A DNA stretch of 64,000 nucleotides from Micropterus salmoides (Eukaryota > Chordata > Actinopteri > Centrarchiformes > Centrarchidae), in NCBI RefSeq assembly GCF_014851395.1, contig NW_024044459.1, positions 1,364,001 to 1,428,000 of the forward strand, written 5' to 3'. The position numbers were made by a program, and so were the translations under genes. The notes beneath the pieces are model-generated. The model worked only from the letters and a program-made list of their open reading frames with translations. It was not told the DNA's origin and searched no databases. Numbering within the stretch: the first letter of the stretch is position 1; every line of letters starts with the position of its first letter. Positions 11,330-23,165 of this stretch are shown here, piece by piece.

Positions 11330-11813
11330 CAATTGCGATGTCGTCATTTGTGATTACATAACTGCAAAAATGGTGCAATTTAATAAAATAGAAAAATTCT
11401 CTGTGTGTGCTGCAGTCTGCTCATTATCTCCACCCACACTGGGCTCTAAAGACAGATACGTGCAATCAGAAAAATGATTAATGAGCAGTGTGTGAGTAAT
11501 GTTTAAGACAACAACCTACCCTAACTACCCTCTCCACCGCTAATCGTTCAAAAATAGTTGGACTGGCCACCGGAGCACCGAGAGAAATGTGACATAGAAA
11601 AATGATTTACAAATACAACCTACTGTCATTTTTGTGCATGAATGGTTTATGATTTTTTGTTAGTAGCATAAATAAATTACAAACCAATGTAGACAGTTTT
11701 TCTTGCACAAAGATTTAATAAATGAAAACAACCTACAATTAATATTAAGTAGTGATACACTTTATAAGAAAGTTTAATGAATATATAAATAATATATAGA
11801 TATATAATAATTA

Positions 11814-11814
11814 C

Positions 11815-11848
<34 letters not shown>
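11814..11848. repeat. (ATA)n microsatellite
   Basis: About eleven ATA/TAA units in AT-rich intron sequence. Confidence 0.9.
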
Positions 11849-11850
<2 letters not shown>

Positions 11851-12295
11851 TTAATTAATGAGGAGGTTTAAGTTGAATGATTAATAAGCATCTTGTAAGT
11901 TTATAAAACAATTTACTGTTATGTTTGAAGTACATTTATAGCAATGAATTAATTTTGCTTCAAAGACCCTGGAACTAAATTTAGACCCTAGTCCCTGGGT
12001 TCCTCTAAAGGTTCCTAGTTCTGGGGTTGTTCCTGCGGTGGAAACATGGCTTAAGTACATTTATCCAAGTACAATTGAGGTACTTGTATTTGAGTATTTC
12101 CATTTTATACTACTTTCTACTTTCATTCCACTCCATTGTCTGACACCAGAAAATCCACCAGTGCAGTAAGAATATTCCATCCTGTTTTTAATGCAAATCA
12201 ACTTTTCAGATATTTTCTATACTTCAACTTTATTTAAATGAAAGAGGTTCAAATCCTATATGCACAGATGGATAGAAATTAAGGTTTGTTAGGAC

Positions 12296-13118
12296 TAGGG
12301 TTGGGTACCGAAACTCGTTACCAAAACTGGTTCCTATACGACTTTTACGTAACGGACCAAATTAAAACACAAATTTTGGTACCTCATTTCGGTGCCACTT
12401 TAATGTGTCGATTGAACTATTTTTTGCCTCTGGTGCTCCGAAACAGTCCTAAGAAGTGGCGCCCCTATTCAGCGCAGTACCAAATGTAGCTTCCCTCAGT
12501 GAAAGGCTACAAAATGACAGCCTGTATTGCTTCTGTCTTTATTAATGCTCAAACAATCCTGGCCACCGTGAGCCGCAGCCTACACAAAAAAAACAAACTT
12601 GGCTCAACAGAGAGCTACATGTGTTAACTTCTCTTGCTCTTCACTCTCCCCCTCTTGAGGCTAACGCACACACTCCCTCAGGCAAGCACGAACAACAACA
12701 ACCGCCCACTTAACTTTCTGCCAATCACAGGTAGGAAAATAAATGATTGACAGATTCACTGACCTCTTAGAAACACTGGAGAACACAGTAACTACAATAA
12801 ACAGCCCTTACTGCGTCAGCCTAACGCAACAGTCTTAACAGTGAAGTTTAAATAAGAATACCAACTCAAAATAGATTTTGCCGTCAGGACTGGAACTGTT
12901 ATTTAGTGTAAAATTACTGTAGTTGGGTTAGGTAGCTTAGGTTTTATATATTGTGAATTTGTTTTGTAATTATATTTATGTACACTTTTCATACATTGTT
13001 CAATTAAAGGATTTAAACATCCTCTCGTCGTTTGTTTTTCTGTTTTATGCACCAGAATCATTATAAAAGTATTGATTGGCACCAGAATCGTAAAAAACCC
13101 AAACGATACCCAACACTA
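12296..13118. mobile_element. non-autonomous hAT element with 8-bp duplication
   Basis: Left end TAGGGTTGGGTACCGAAAC; right end, reversed, TAGTGTTGGGTATCGTTTG. The flanks are GTTAGGAC (12288-12295) and GTTGGGAC (13119-13126), an 8-bp target duplication with one mismatch, diagnostic of hAT. The 823-bp interior has no transposase ORF, only a few short open frames. It lies in the last ptar1 intron and does not touch splice sites. Confidence 0.85.
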
Positions 13119-13614
13119 GTTGGGACTTGATGACAGAGAGAATTGTCTTTATAAGATTGGGGTTTTAAAGGACCATTGATTGACCAGCCAACAGTATATC
13201 AAGTATTTAGCTCTACCTCAACCAGCTGCAATAGTAAACTTCTACTTAGACGTAGATGCATCAGTAATAATAAGCACCTATAATGTAACAGTACATTGGG
13301 CAATTGTTCTTTTCCTTTTGATACTTTTGGTTAATTTAGCTGATAATATGGCTGATGGTAGTACTTTAACTAAAGTAATATTTTTTTCTTGGAATGGAAT
13401 ATTTTACATTGCTGTACTGTAACTTTTACTTGCGTAAAACGTCTGATTACTTCTTCCATCAAAGAAGGTACCCTGAAGCTTCCTGTGTGTTCTGCCTGTA
13501 TGAAATGGTTCTATCTAGTTTCTACTTCCAATTAAAACAGATGTAACCGAGGGCCAGTGTTTCCTTCCAATCAATATTTAAGAAAAATCTGAAGGACAAC
13601 TTACACCTAGCCGC

Positions 13615-14020
13615 TAGGGCTGCAGCTAACAATGATTTTAGTACTCAAAGCTCCTACGGATTATTTCATTGATTCATGAATGTATCGTTTAAGAGGTACT
13701 TTTGCTGGGCGGCGCCCCGATCAGATGCTGTCGTGCTGTTGCGATAGTCGACATGAGTTTCGTTTACGGTGGACAGACTGTACCATTAGAGTTGTTGTTT
13801 TCTCGTAGCTTGAAATAATCCCATACTACTGTCTCTTTCCTCCTCCACAGCGCCACCATAATCACGTGTTCACACAGCATAAGCACAAATTGTGACGTAA
13901 TAAATGTCTGTGCAGTACAGTGCGCTATATACTTACATGGATTAAACGAAGCATTGATGTAAAGAATTTGCGTCAATGCATTTTAGTAATTGAATTAATC
14001 AATGAATCGTTTCAACCCTA
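13615..14020. mobile_element. hAT-type MITE with TAGGGCTGCAGCTAAC end
   Basis: Left terminus TAGGGCTGCAGCTAACAATG and right terminus, reversed, TAGGGTTGAAACGATTCATT, the standard ends of a widespread fish hAT MITE of about 400 bp. The 8-bp flanks CTAGCCGC and ATGGCTGC agree at five positions. No coding content. Confidence 0.6.
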
Positions 14021-14452
14021 ATGGCTGCACACTTTTACCTTGTATCTCCAATGCATTTATTTCAATTAATGAATATCTGTGTCATGCACAGTAAAGCTGT
14101 TAGGAATGTGTTATGTGTTCATTTGCTTTGTCCTTAATGACAGGTAAACGGATAATAGTAAGAGTTGAGGTCGTCCTCTCGCTCTTCAGGTTAAAGTGAG
14201 TGATGTGATTAGAAGAGAACATTTATGGTCATATGAATGCTAACTATCTATTTGGCCACCACTATTGCAACTCAATGTGACTTTTGAACACGTCATTCCA
14301 AGACAGTGCTTAGCCCAATCCATGAGACAGCGCCAGACCAAAAGTACACCGCAGTATGTGGACCATGTGCCCACATACTATAATGTTGGAGTGTGTGTGT
14401 GTGGACAGTACATTTCAATAACAAAGTGTTTTTGTATCTGCCACCCTTCTAG

Positions 14453-14828
14453 ACGGCACGTCCTATACTTGTGGCATCATTGGAGGAGGGAACATCAGCA
14501 CCACTGCAGCAGCAATGGCGGCAGTGAGTCCGTCCACCTTCATGACAGCAACCCAGGCCTGCCGACAGTCAGCGCTCAGAGCTGTGCAGAGAGTGTGAAC
14601 GGACAGAGGCATGCTAGTGAAGTTATGGAGGTAGAAGGGGTGTCCTTGCCAGACCCACGTGACAGTAAGCGACTGAAGAGAGGCGTCCTGCTGCCCGGCT
14701 CGCCCACCCTGCCCTCTGAGCACAGCTTTGTGAGTGGTATTCTGGACAGCTGCTTTAACCCTGAGCAGAGACATTTCGCCCTGGCATACAAGAAGTGGTT
14801 AGACACGGTCATTGGTCAGCAGCCTTGA
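14453..14828 (+). CDS. ptar1: ptar1, terminal coding exon with stop
   Basis: Acceptor CCACCCTTCTAG ends at 14452. The first base completes the Arg codon split at 8926, restoring the SHR-RHVLYL sequence typical of the last repeat. The exon carries 124 further codons and ends in TGA at 14826-14828. The middle is a variable His/Ser-rich and basic stretch (KRLKRG near 14668-14685). The C-terminus has the conserved feel of the family: a cysteine-containing helix around NPEQRHFALAYKKWL, then a short tail ending GQQP. No frameshift or premature stop is seen, so the gene looks functional. The open frame continues upstream to 14265, but the in-frame acceptor shows that part is intron. Confidence 0.93.
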
Positions 14829-17400
14829 GAGAGGGAGAGAGAGAGGGGGAGAGGGAACCGTCAGCCCCATCCTTTCTCAACATTGAAGTTGCCTTTAGAC
14901 ACAGATTTAAGATCAGTTTGCCTCCCTGTAGTGCTGACTTTAACTAATAGAACTTGAGATGCAGTGAAACCACTGAAACCAGTCATGGAACAGCTGGTTA
15001 CTGTCCTGTCCTCCTGACAATGAGAAGAGAGGATGGGGTCTTAGAGTAAGGAAGTTTTGGCGCCACCCACTCTGTTCTTCTTCAGAAACTTCTGGATTCC
15101 CTCAAGCTTCATCTGAGCCAGTACCCCTTCAGAATGGAAATCTGCACACGGTCTATTGGCTCACTAGTTGTCTGTTAGTAGACTGTTCTTATTTCAAGTG
15201 TCAGTGCCTCAGGTCAGATTTTCACTGCTTTTTTATTGCCAGTTTGGCATTAATCTCCACATCTTACTTCATTTCTGCTCAAATATTTCAGCAAACATAC
15301 TAAATGAAGCTCCACAGGAGGAGGAACAATGCCACTTCAGGGGTGAGAGCAGGGCAAAATATCCACTCAGTTTGACACAGTATGGAATGCCAAAGGAGCC
15401 AAAATTATATAAATTGTATAAATTACCCACTAAATTGTGACATAATTCATTACAACTCTAGTTAGTATTACATCATCATTTTTTTCATAGTAAGTTTTAT
15501 TAGAGTTAATTTTTAGTTCAGATTTCCTCTTCAAAAGTCTAAAAGTGAAGGTTTTTTTTTAAGTTGTATAGCTAGAATGTGGGGGAAATGAACTGGTACT
15601 ATACAAGTGATGATGTATCATTTCACAGTGAGTTGAGTCTTACTAATTCCTCTGTGAAAATTCATTCAGTCCTCACATGTTGTAGTGGCAAGGTTTAAGC
15701 ACATCCACACTCCTGCTTTTCTGGGAGGTTCCTTAGATTTCCAATCTGAAGGTGGTACAATGTCAGTTTTCTTTTGTTGGCCTTGTTTTCTGCTTCTGGT
15801 TGATTTCAACCCTCTAGTTGTACTGGTGAATATACAGTAGTCAGCAAGTCCTAACTATGTAGCTAAGTGCTAAGTTACAGTAGCTTGCAACAGAAAGCCA
15901 AAAAGCTAGTCGTTAGCTGAAATTTAACAAGGTTGTGTTTGCTTTGTGAAAAGTCTTATCTTCTGCCAACCTGACACGTTAATATACAAGCAGAGAAATG
16001 TTAGGTTTCCAGTTCAGACTTTGAAGGACAGAGTGCTAGGGAAGTGACTTTCCCCAACATTCACTGGTGCTACATGTTGCTGTTACTACAACTACTTCAT
16101 CTGTTACAGGAAAAGGACAGCACTTTGGACCATTTGATGATAAAAGGCAATCATTGTTTTGTGGGGTATCATTGCTAAATGGCAATATTGCAATAATTTT
16201 TGAAATATTGTCTGTTACTTTGCACCAGGCTAGTTAACAGTAGGCCTCAGCGCTTTATGTCACTACCTTGTATAAAAATTGACGTATCATCAAAAAGGTA
16301 AAATTGTACATTATGTCTTTGTGTTCAGGAATAATTTATAGCATTACTTTAAAAGTTGCAACATGCTGCATTCATCCCTTCAATAATGTAGAAGGTGAAA
16401 ATTGTGGCTTCTCCCACTACATTGTAATACCTATAATGATAATGGAAGAAAGGTACTCTGAAATATGAATCTAACAAATCTGAAGGCATCTGTATTGCAG
16501 GTAGAAAATGGAGGACTGCCGTTTGAACATGATCCATCTTTGTGTTGCCCAAGGATGGGTAGTTGTTGTTAATAGTTGTTTAGCTCTGTCACTGACAATA
16601 TTGGTACACAAGAGAACAACTACATGAATTTACACGACATTGTTGAGTCAGTGTAGCCTTGGACACACTAGCATTCACTGTATGTACTACGTGGTCACAT
16701 CTAAATGTGGAAGGAGCATTGGCGCCCCAGCATGCCCTCGATGCAGTTTGGGTGTCATCACATAGAGGTTTGATTGGATTGGCTGCAATACCTTGTTCTT
16801 CAAGACAAAATGGCGGGTTTGATGAGAAAAAGAAATGCTTTGCACAGATTGACTTGCCCAAATTGCCTAGCATCCCATTACACAGTCCCCATGTGCTGCC
16901 AAGTAACCCTTACCATGTTTTACTTGGCTTCTCTTAGAGACCACCATGTAAGAGTTGTGGAGAAAGATGCTTCATCACCTTAAATCACTGTGTACACGAT
17001 CATAGATAATCTTGAAACTAGTATTTTTGAGCCATGTATTCTTTAGGTTTGTTCATCAAGAGTGGGTGCATATCGAAGCTGAATGGTGGGGGTATTTTAA
17101 CATCCTTGCAGATGTAGAACACAAACTTTGAATACAAGACTATCTATGCAGAAATGTTTTTTTAAAGGTTCAACAAGCTTTTAAGAAAACAAATAACATA
17201 GCTTCTGTTTTTCTAATTTATTCCTTAGTTGTCTTGAGTGGAGGGCATGTCCATAATCCCTATAATCTCATTCATTTTATATTTATAGAGTAAGTCCAAG
17301 GAAGGTTAAAATCAAGGGCAACAATAGTGTTTTATCTTAACTTTCAGTGTTTTGTCATCTGCTCACCAAGAAAATAAAGCTCATTGGGGATAAAAAATAA
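14829..17400 (+). other. ptar1: probable ptar1 3' UTR
   Basis: Sequence following the ptar1 stop with no coding exon, LINE or MITE that I can recognise. It begins with a GA-rich run and ends near the AATAAA at 17373. Short open frames in it (for example around 16589-16983) lack codon structure or homology I recognise. The length assignment is inference from the poly(A) signal; no transcript evidence is available. Confidence 0.5.
17373..17378 (+). terminator. candidate poly(A) signal of ptar1
   Basis: Canonical AATAAA 2.5 kb after the stop codon, followed within about 50 bases by T-rich and then GT-repeat sequence (17431-17450) that could serve as a downstream GU-rich element. It is the most convincing signal I found after the ptar1 stop; earlier alternative sites cannot be excluded. 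Confidence 0.45.
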
Positions 17401-18200
17401 AAAAAAATATTTCAATCTGCTCTTTATTTAGTGTGTGTGTGTGTGTGTGTCTGAATCACTTGATGAACTACTGCACTGATGCACAAGACTAACAAAACCT
17501 AAGAACAGAAGATTTGAGGTGTAACTTTCCAATACCAACAATCCCATGTTGACATCCACACACTTTTCTTGCCTAACCTGGCCCTTAGTGTTAATACTGG
17601 TATTAAATGAAATGGTATTTATTTGTTGTACTCAGTTCAAATCACAGCTTTAAAATCTAAATCAAATCTATATTTGGTGTGACCACCCTTTGCCTTCAAA
17701 ACCGCAGTCTTCTACTTACACTTGCACAAAGTCAGGGATTTTGACATATCGTCGCGTGTATGATGAAACGGTTACACCAAAACATGTGCGAGTTATCACC
17801 AATTTAATATGTAGCTTGAAACATGATCATTAAGTCAAACAGAAACAGCTGTGTAGGAGTAGCGATGGCGAGATGAACCTTTATGAAGCTTTCCATCCAA
17901 TTGGTTTACTCATGAGCTCATCAAGTGGACAACACATGTAAAACAGACAGTGATATAATGAAACCGTGTCTGTAGCTTTGAATTAAATAAATGAATGACT
18001 TGTTTGTGATGCCAATACATAAATTATGAACTTATTAAAATGGTGTCTGTCTTTGATACAGTGGCGGGGTCAAAAGGTAAAGTGGAAACAAGGGAGTGGG
18101 CTGTGATGTGAATATGCTTGTGTTACTTGGTTTTAGACTGCTTATGTTACTAGGGACAACATTTTATTCATTTTTATTTACAAGTAACTTTCCCACAGTG
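17401..18200. other. intergenic sequence downstream of ptar1
   Basis: Contains the (GT)10 microsatellite at 17431-17450 and a segment near 17660-17720 that resembles the degraded end of a DNA transposon (TTTGGTGTGACCACCCTTTG), but nothing I can name with confidence. No coding exon. Confidence 0.35.
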
Positions 18201-18219
18201 GTGGACTTCAGGCGGTTTG

Positions 18220-18960
18220 TTTTTTGGAGATGATTTAGCCAATGAGGAGGATGAGGAGGAGGAGGAAGACTCGCTGTTTCATATAACGGCAACACGTTCA
18301 GAAGTGAGCCTCTTCTCAGCATATGCTGCTGTATTGGGGCTAAAGAAGCCTATCTTTTTAAACCTGGGATCGAGCAGTGTCGCCAATGACATGATGCTCA
18401 TTGATTGCTCCGTAGTTTGGACAATTCCCATTTCCTTCTCCGGTGCATGGTGTAGCATTGATAAAAGGAGAATGACTTTTGATCCAGACATTCTCTTCTC
18501 TTCTGACCGCTCAACTGTGGCATAAATGGGGACACCACTTTTAGACATTCTGTGATAATTAGGAGTTCAAGACCGCGAAGAGCAAGGGAACCCTCCTCTC
18601 CTGTAAAATTAGCCAATAAAAAGTGATTAATTCAAGTGTCACTGCAGCAGCAACAAAACAGCATCACTTAAAATACTGCAATGAAATGAAGAACTTTACC
18701 TTTGCAGTGGTGCTGCTCTTGAAATAGCCCTCTATCTTCCTGGAGTTATCCCATTTTGGTCGAGCCTTTTTTTACGAGTAAAAATTGTGTGGTGCAAACG
18801 AAGCACCCATATTTGCTGCGCCATCAGTAACAAGGCAAGTGACTTTTGTGTGTAATACCCCACTGTGGCATAAGTGCTGCTTTTACTTGTGCCACATTTT
18901 CAGGAATATGTGCCTCAGGTGAATGCAGCACCCCTTAAACAACAGAATGCAAAGAGCTGC
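18220..18960 (-). pseudogene. hAT transposase fragment
   Basis: Minus-strand frames show, upstream, LVTDGAANMGAS (about 18795-18845), the hAT segment with a catalytic Asp. Downstream come MSLATLLDPRFKKIGF (about 18345-18400), the conserved hAT DPRFK motif, and an acidic run (18240-18275). Intervening frames are broken by shifts and stops (for example at 18616 and 18548), and the N-terminal zinc finger and C-terminal dimerisation region are incomplete. It resembles ZBED-type fish hAT proteins. No terminal repeats are visible at its edges, so it is a decayed remnant. Confidence 0.7.
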
Positions 18961-21470
18961 TTGCATCTACAGTATAAAATGGCATGTCACAGCTAGACAT
19001 CCAGCTGCTATTGTTATCTTTATATTCACATGAAATAGCCATATTTTCTGATTTAATGACAGAGGTGTGTAAAGCGTTTTACAGATGTCTGTTCAATAGC
19101 TAAAGTTATATAATAGTTATATAATAATATTCAAAGTAACGGAATCTATCAGGGCATATGCAAGATAAACCTGTAAATAGAGTTTTGTTGAGGGTTGCCC
19201 CCCCACCCCAAAACCATTAAATAATATAATTATATATACTTAGAATAATTGTGTAATTAGTAAAACAATACAAATGCAAACAGGGCAATAAAAGTCCGTT
19301 TTAAGTTGAGAAACATTTTGAGCCCCCCCTCCCTTGCTTCACAGGAGTCTGGTGGGAGAAAACAACTTCAAATCCTTTAGTGGTTGTGGAACTCCATGTT
19401 AATGTTAAGTAGGCTGGCAAGGCTATTTCATGCACTTGAAACATCGGATAAACTGATTCTTTAATACAGATGATGCTGAGTCATTAATAAATTAATCATG
19501 ATAAAAAATTACGATAACCAATTATCTTTCCATGAGCCCACTATTTCATTGTAACATTACCTAGCTTGTTTGGTAGCTTGTTGTATAGTAATTCACCTTC
19601 TACAGCTATAGATGCGCCAATTGATCAGCTAGGAACTGAAATAGGCCGGTTTTCAGCTTAATTTGCCATGACCAGTGACCTCACAGCACAGACAATAACC
19701 TTATGTCTCACACACACACACATGCTAAACATGTCTGAGGTGTGTGGAAATATTCATTAGTGAAGAAGACGCAACGCTCACTTTTTACATCTGCAGAGAA
19801 GAGACACGTTCTGGTATCAAGTCAGAACACAAAGGATATGGTAAAGCATCAGTAAACACAGCTGTTGGTGGTGATGTCATTCAGACCACGGTGGTCTCGA
19901 TTGGTAATTAACAACAAGCCTCCTCCACACGCGGCTCACCTGCTGCTGTGAAAACGGAATTGCGGATGTAAAAATGAGACTTGTCTTTATAAAACTACTG
20001 ACAAAGAAAGTCAAAGCAGACAGATACAGGGAGAGAGAGAGAGAGAGAGGTGTAGGTGTGTGCCTGTGTGTAGTTTGTGATTAAACACAAACTAAGGTGG
20101 AGAATTAAGTAGAATTAAAATGGTGAGATTAGAAATAGACTAATGTATTCTTTCAAATACTTTCAATTTAAATATATTTTAAAATGGCCTACTTTATAGG
20201 TTACTGCAATTTATAGTTGGATTGTAGGTTATTTGTACAAAACAGCTCCTTCCAGTAAAAATGTGAATTTTATTTAATAATCAATGTGTCATTATGACCA
20301 TACAATTGAATGGACCCCAGTGAGAATAGTCAACATTTATACTGGTGCTGATGGGGATCTTAATAAAAAAAGATTATTTCCAATGAAGAAAAGTTACAAA
20401 GAAAATCAGAAACGGCCGGTAAGACCTTTAAAAAATCAGTCATTGGAATCAGCCAGGAACAATGTAATCTATGCATCTCTTACTACAGCTAACACAGCGA
20501 TAAACCTGTGTGTGAACTGATATTAGGCTAGTAGCGTAGATCTACAGTTATGTTGGGTTTTGCGTATTATGATGTTATGTGGCAGATTAGTTGGCTCGCT
20601 GCACTTAAATATCTAAGTAAGACGTCCTCTGTCCCAGAAGAAACCTAAAATACTATGTGGAGGACCCAAATTAATTAGGATAATATGACCGTGTGGTGAA
20701 CCCATGAACCTAAGTATCATATTTAAACAACTATTGCTGAGTGTTGTTGGCCAGAAAAAATGACAGAGAAAAGAAAAACAACAAGTAAGCACATTGACTG
20801 AGCAGCCCCAGTGGCATCTAGTGGTGATGATTGTGAATTGCAACCATCTATCCAGTCTACCACTGCCCCCTTTCAAACCCTTTCAAAGAACGTAGGACAG
20901 CTACGGTGGCTGACACAACACAACAGGTGTCTCTTCTGAGACAGCAGCGAGTGGCCAGTCAAGAAATGAGGGTTCTTTAGGTATATTTATTAAGAAATTA
21001 TATTTACTTAATTATTCAGTAAAACCATATGTTATTGTGACTTGGCCACTGACAGATAATGTGGAAAATGGAGTGGAGTGTTTAAGAATGTCACTGTTTC
21101 TGCACCACAGTCCATTATAAACCACACATTAGATAAAGTTTATACAAAAATTAACAAGGGAAACACATTCATTCTCTCCGTGATTATGGACCCTTGCCAA
21201 AACTGCCCGCCAGCAATAATATCTGGCCCACTGTCAGATTATGGTGCTTTGATAGCAGCAAAAAATTTAAATAAATAAATACTTTGATAGTGGTGCTAAA
21301 AAAGATCTCAGTCAGGGCAGCAACAGTTACTCACATAACCACTTCCTCTTTAGTGGTTTTGCCTACAAAATAAAAGCACGAGAAGCTTGTTAACTGTAAT
21401 GCAGTATTGGAGTTCAACTGAGCTTTTACTTTGAAAAATTCTGAATGACATTAAAGGAGTCTGTAGCCTG
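18961..21470. other. unassigned repeat-rich intergenic sequence
   Basis: No recognisable gene. It holds GA microsatellites near 20030-20050, CA repeats near 19710, and stretches resembling MITE ends (for example GATGCGCCAATTGATCAGC near 19612). Short open frames at 20284-20520 and 21078-21278 have no codon structure or family match I can support. Confidence 0.3.
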
Positions 21471-21472
21471 CA

Positions 21473-21515
21473 TGACACAGCTCTGAAAGATGAGGGCTCT
21501 TTCAGAGCTGTGTCA
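21473..21515. repeat. perfect 17-bp inverted repeat (hairpin)
   Basis: TGACACAGCTCTGAAAG at 21473-21489 and its exact reverse complement at 21499-21515, separated by 9 bases. The stem is perfect. It could be the tip of a MITE or a structured RNA; nothing nearby decides. Confidence 0.8.
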
Positions 21516-22334
21516 AGGTGGGGTCAAACACTCAACCCTTGGGTAGCAAGTCCTGCACCTTACAAACTGAAGTAACCAAATAGCATATTAATGCAAGTCA
21601 ATACTATATACTATATTCTGCTCCACCATCTAATGGTTGAAAATATTGTTGCTGATGCAAAACTTATTCGCCGACACCTTCTGCAACTTCTTCTTCTTCT
21701 AACGTACGTATTCAACACAGTGATGAATGTCTGCACTGCCTGAATTCTACCAGAAGTAGAACAAGAAGAACGTAGTGATGAAACGTGCTCTGTAGCGCTG
21801 TTTGTCCGTTTTCAGCTACTGTAGAAACATGACAATGCAATGTGGCAGCTTCCATGTAAGGGGGACCCATGGTTATGTAGATATAAATGGCTCATTTCAA
21901 GGTAATAAAAACATAAAGGTTTATTATATAAGGTCTTTACACACCACTGAAAACATAGTTATGGATCTTATATTGCATTTCTATTAATAGATCCTCAGAA
22001 ATATTACACACTGAACCTTTAAATTAAATTTATGCCCATGCACTCAGGTACAATCATCTGATCAAATATTGCTGTGGAAAAAGAAGATTTGTTAAAAATA
22101 GTTTTAATAGAAATCATCATCACACACACACAAATATTGTTCAAGCTCCACCAGCAATGCAGAGCGAGAGAGTACAAATCAGAAGACATGAACCCTCCAA
22201 ACAGGAGGGGAAATTAACACCCGCCAACTGCCAAATGTTGGTTTCCAACTGTTATTGGCAGATATAATATCTATTTGACGGTAACTAACAGCAGCCCGGT
22301 GTTCCTGCTCATTCCTGTTATGAGTTCCTGTTCC

Positions 22335-22462
22335 TGCTCATATTTCATTTATTTAAAAAAAACACTTTTCAAAAACCACTCTTGCACAGTGTATGATATC
22401 GATGTGCTAATAAAGAGCAAACCCACACTTTAGCATGCACAATATTATGTAATTATCAGGGA
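22335..22462 (+). repeat. 126-128-bp direct repeat, left copy
   Basis: Runs from TGCTCATATTTCATTTATTT to TGTAATTATCAGGGA and is virtually identical to 38804-38929; the only difference I see is two extra T in this copy. It contains TGCTAATAAAGAGC, a possible poly(A) signal context. It lies just outside the giant inverted repeat and its partner lies outside the other end. Confidence 0.85.
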
Positions 22463-22554
22463 TGTCGCACTTAAATTGGTCCCCGCTATGCAGGGATCTA
22501 AAATTGTGTTACACACGCTAGAGAGAAAGTATACATGACATTCCATCAAACTCA

Positions 22555-23165
22555 AATAATTACAGTAAAATAGTATAACAGTGAGTTAAAATTAAACAGA
22601 TTTTTTAATTACCTTCAAAATCTTTGCTAAAGCTTTGTGTGACAAACTTACCATCATTAAAGAACTAAAGAATAAAATGAAATAATTACAGTAAAATAGT
22701 ATAACAGTGAGTTAAAATTAAACAGATTTTTTAATTACCTTCAAAATCTTTGCTAAAGCTTTGTGTGACAAACTTACCATCAGTAAACAAGTGAAGAATA
22801 AATTGAAATAATGACAGTAAAGCAGTAAAATGGTATAACGGTGAGTAAAAATTAAACAGCATTATAAATTACCTTCAACAGCATGCAGCAAAATAAGAGT
22901 GAGTTCCAAAATTAAACTGAAGTTAAACTAAAGTAAAATCTTTGCTAAAGCTTTGTGTGACAAACTTACCATCATTAAAGAACTAAAGAATAAAATGAAA
23001 TAATTACAGTAAAATAGTATAACAGTGAGTTAAAATTAAACAGCATTTTAAATTACCTTCAACAGCATGCAGCAAAATAAGAGTTAATATAAGAGAGTTC
23101 CAAAATTAAACTTTGTAAAATCTTTGCTAGTGCTTTGTCTTACAAACTTGCCATCATTATCACTC
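22555..23165 (+). repeat. tandem array at the outer end of the left arm
   Basis: Four units, starting at 22555, 22681, 22807 and 22999, each opening with AATAATTACAG or AATAATGACAG and containing ATCTTTGCTAAAGCTTTGTG and ACAAACTTACCATC. The first two intervals are 126 bp; the third is 192 bp because of an internal insertion with the palindromic-looking CAGCATGCAGCA motif. The right arm has only about two units (37030-37352). Confidence 0.85.
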
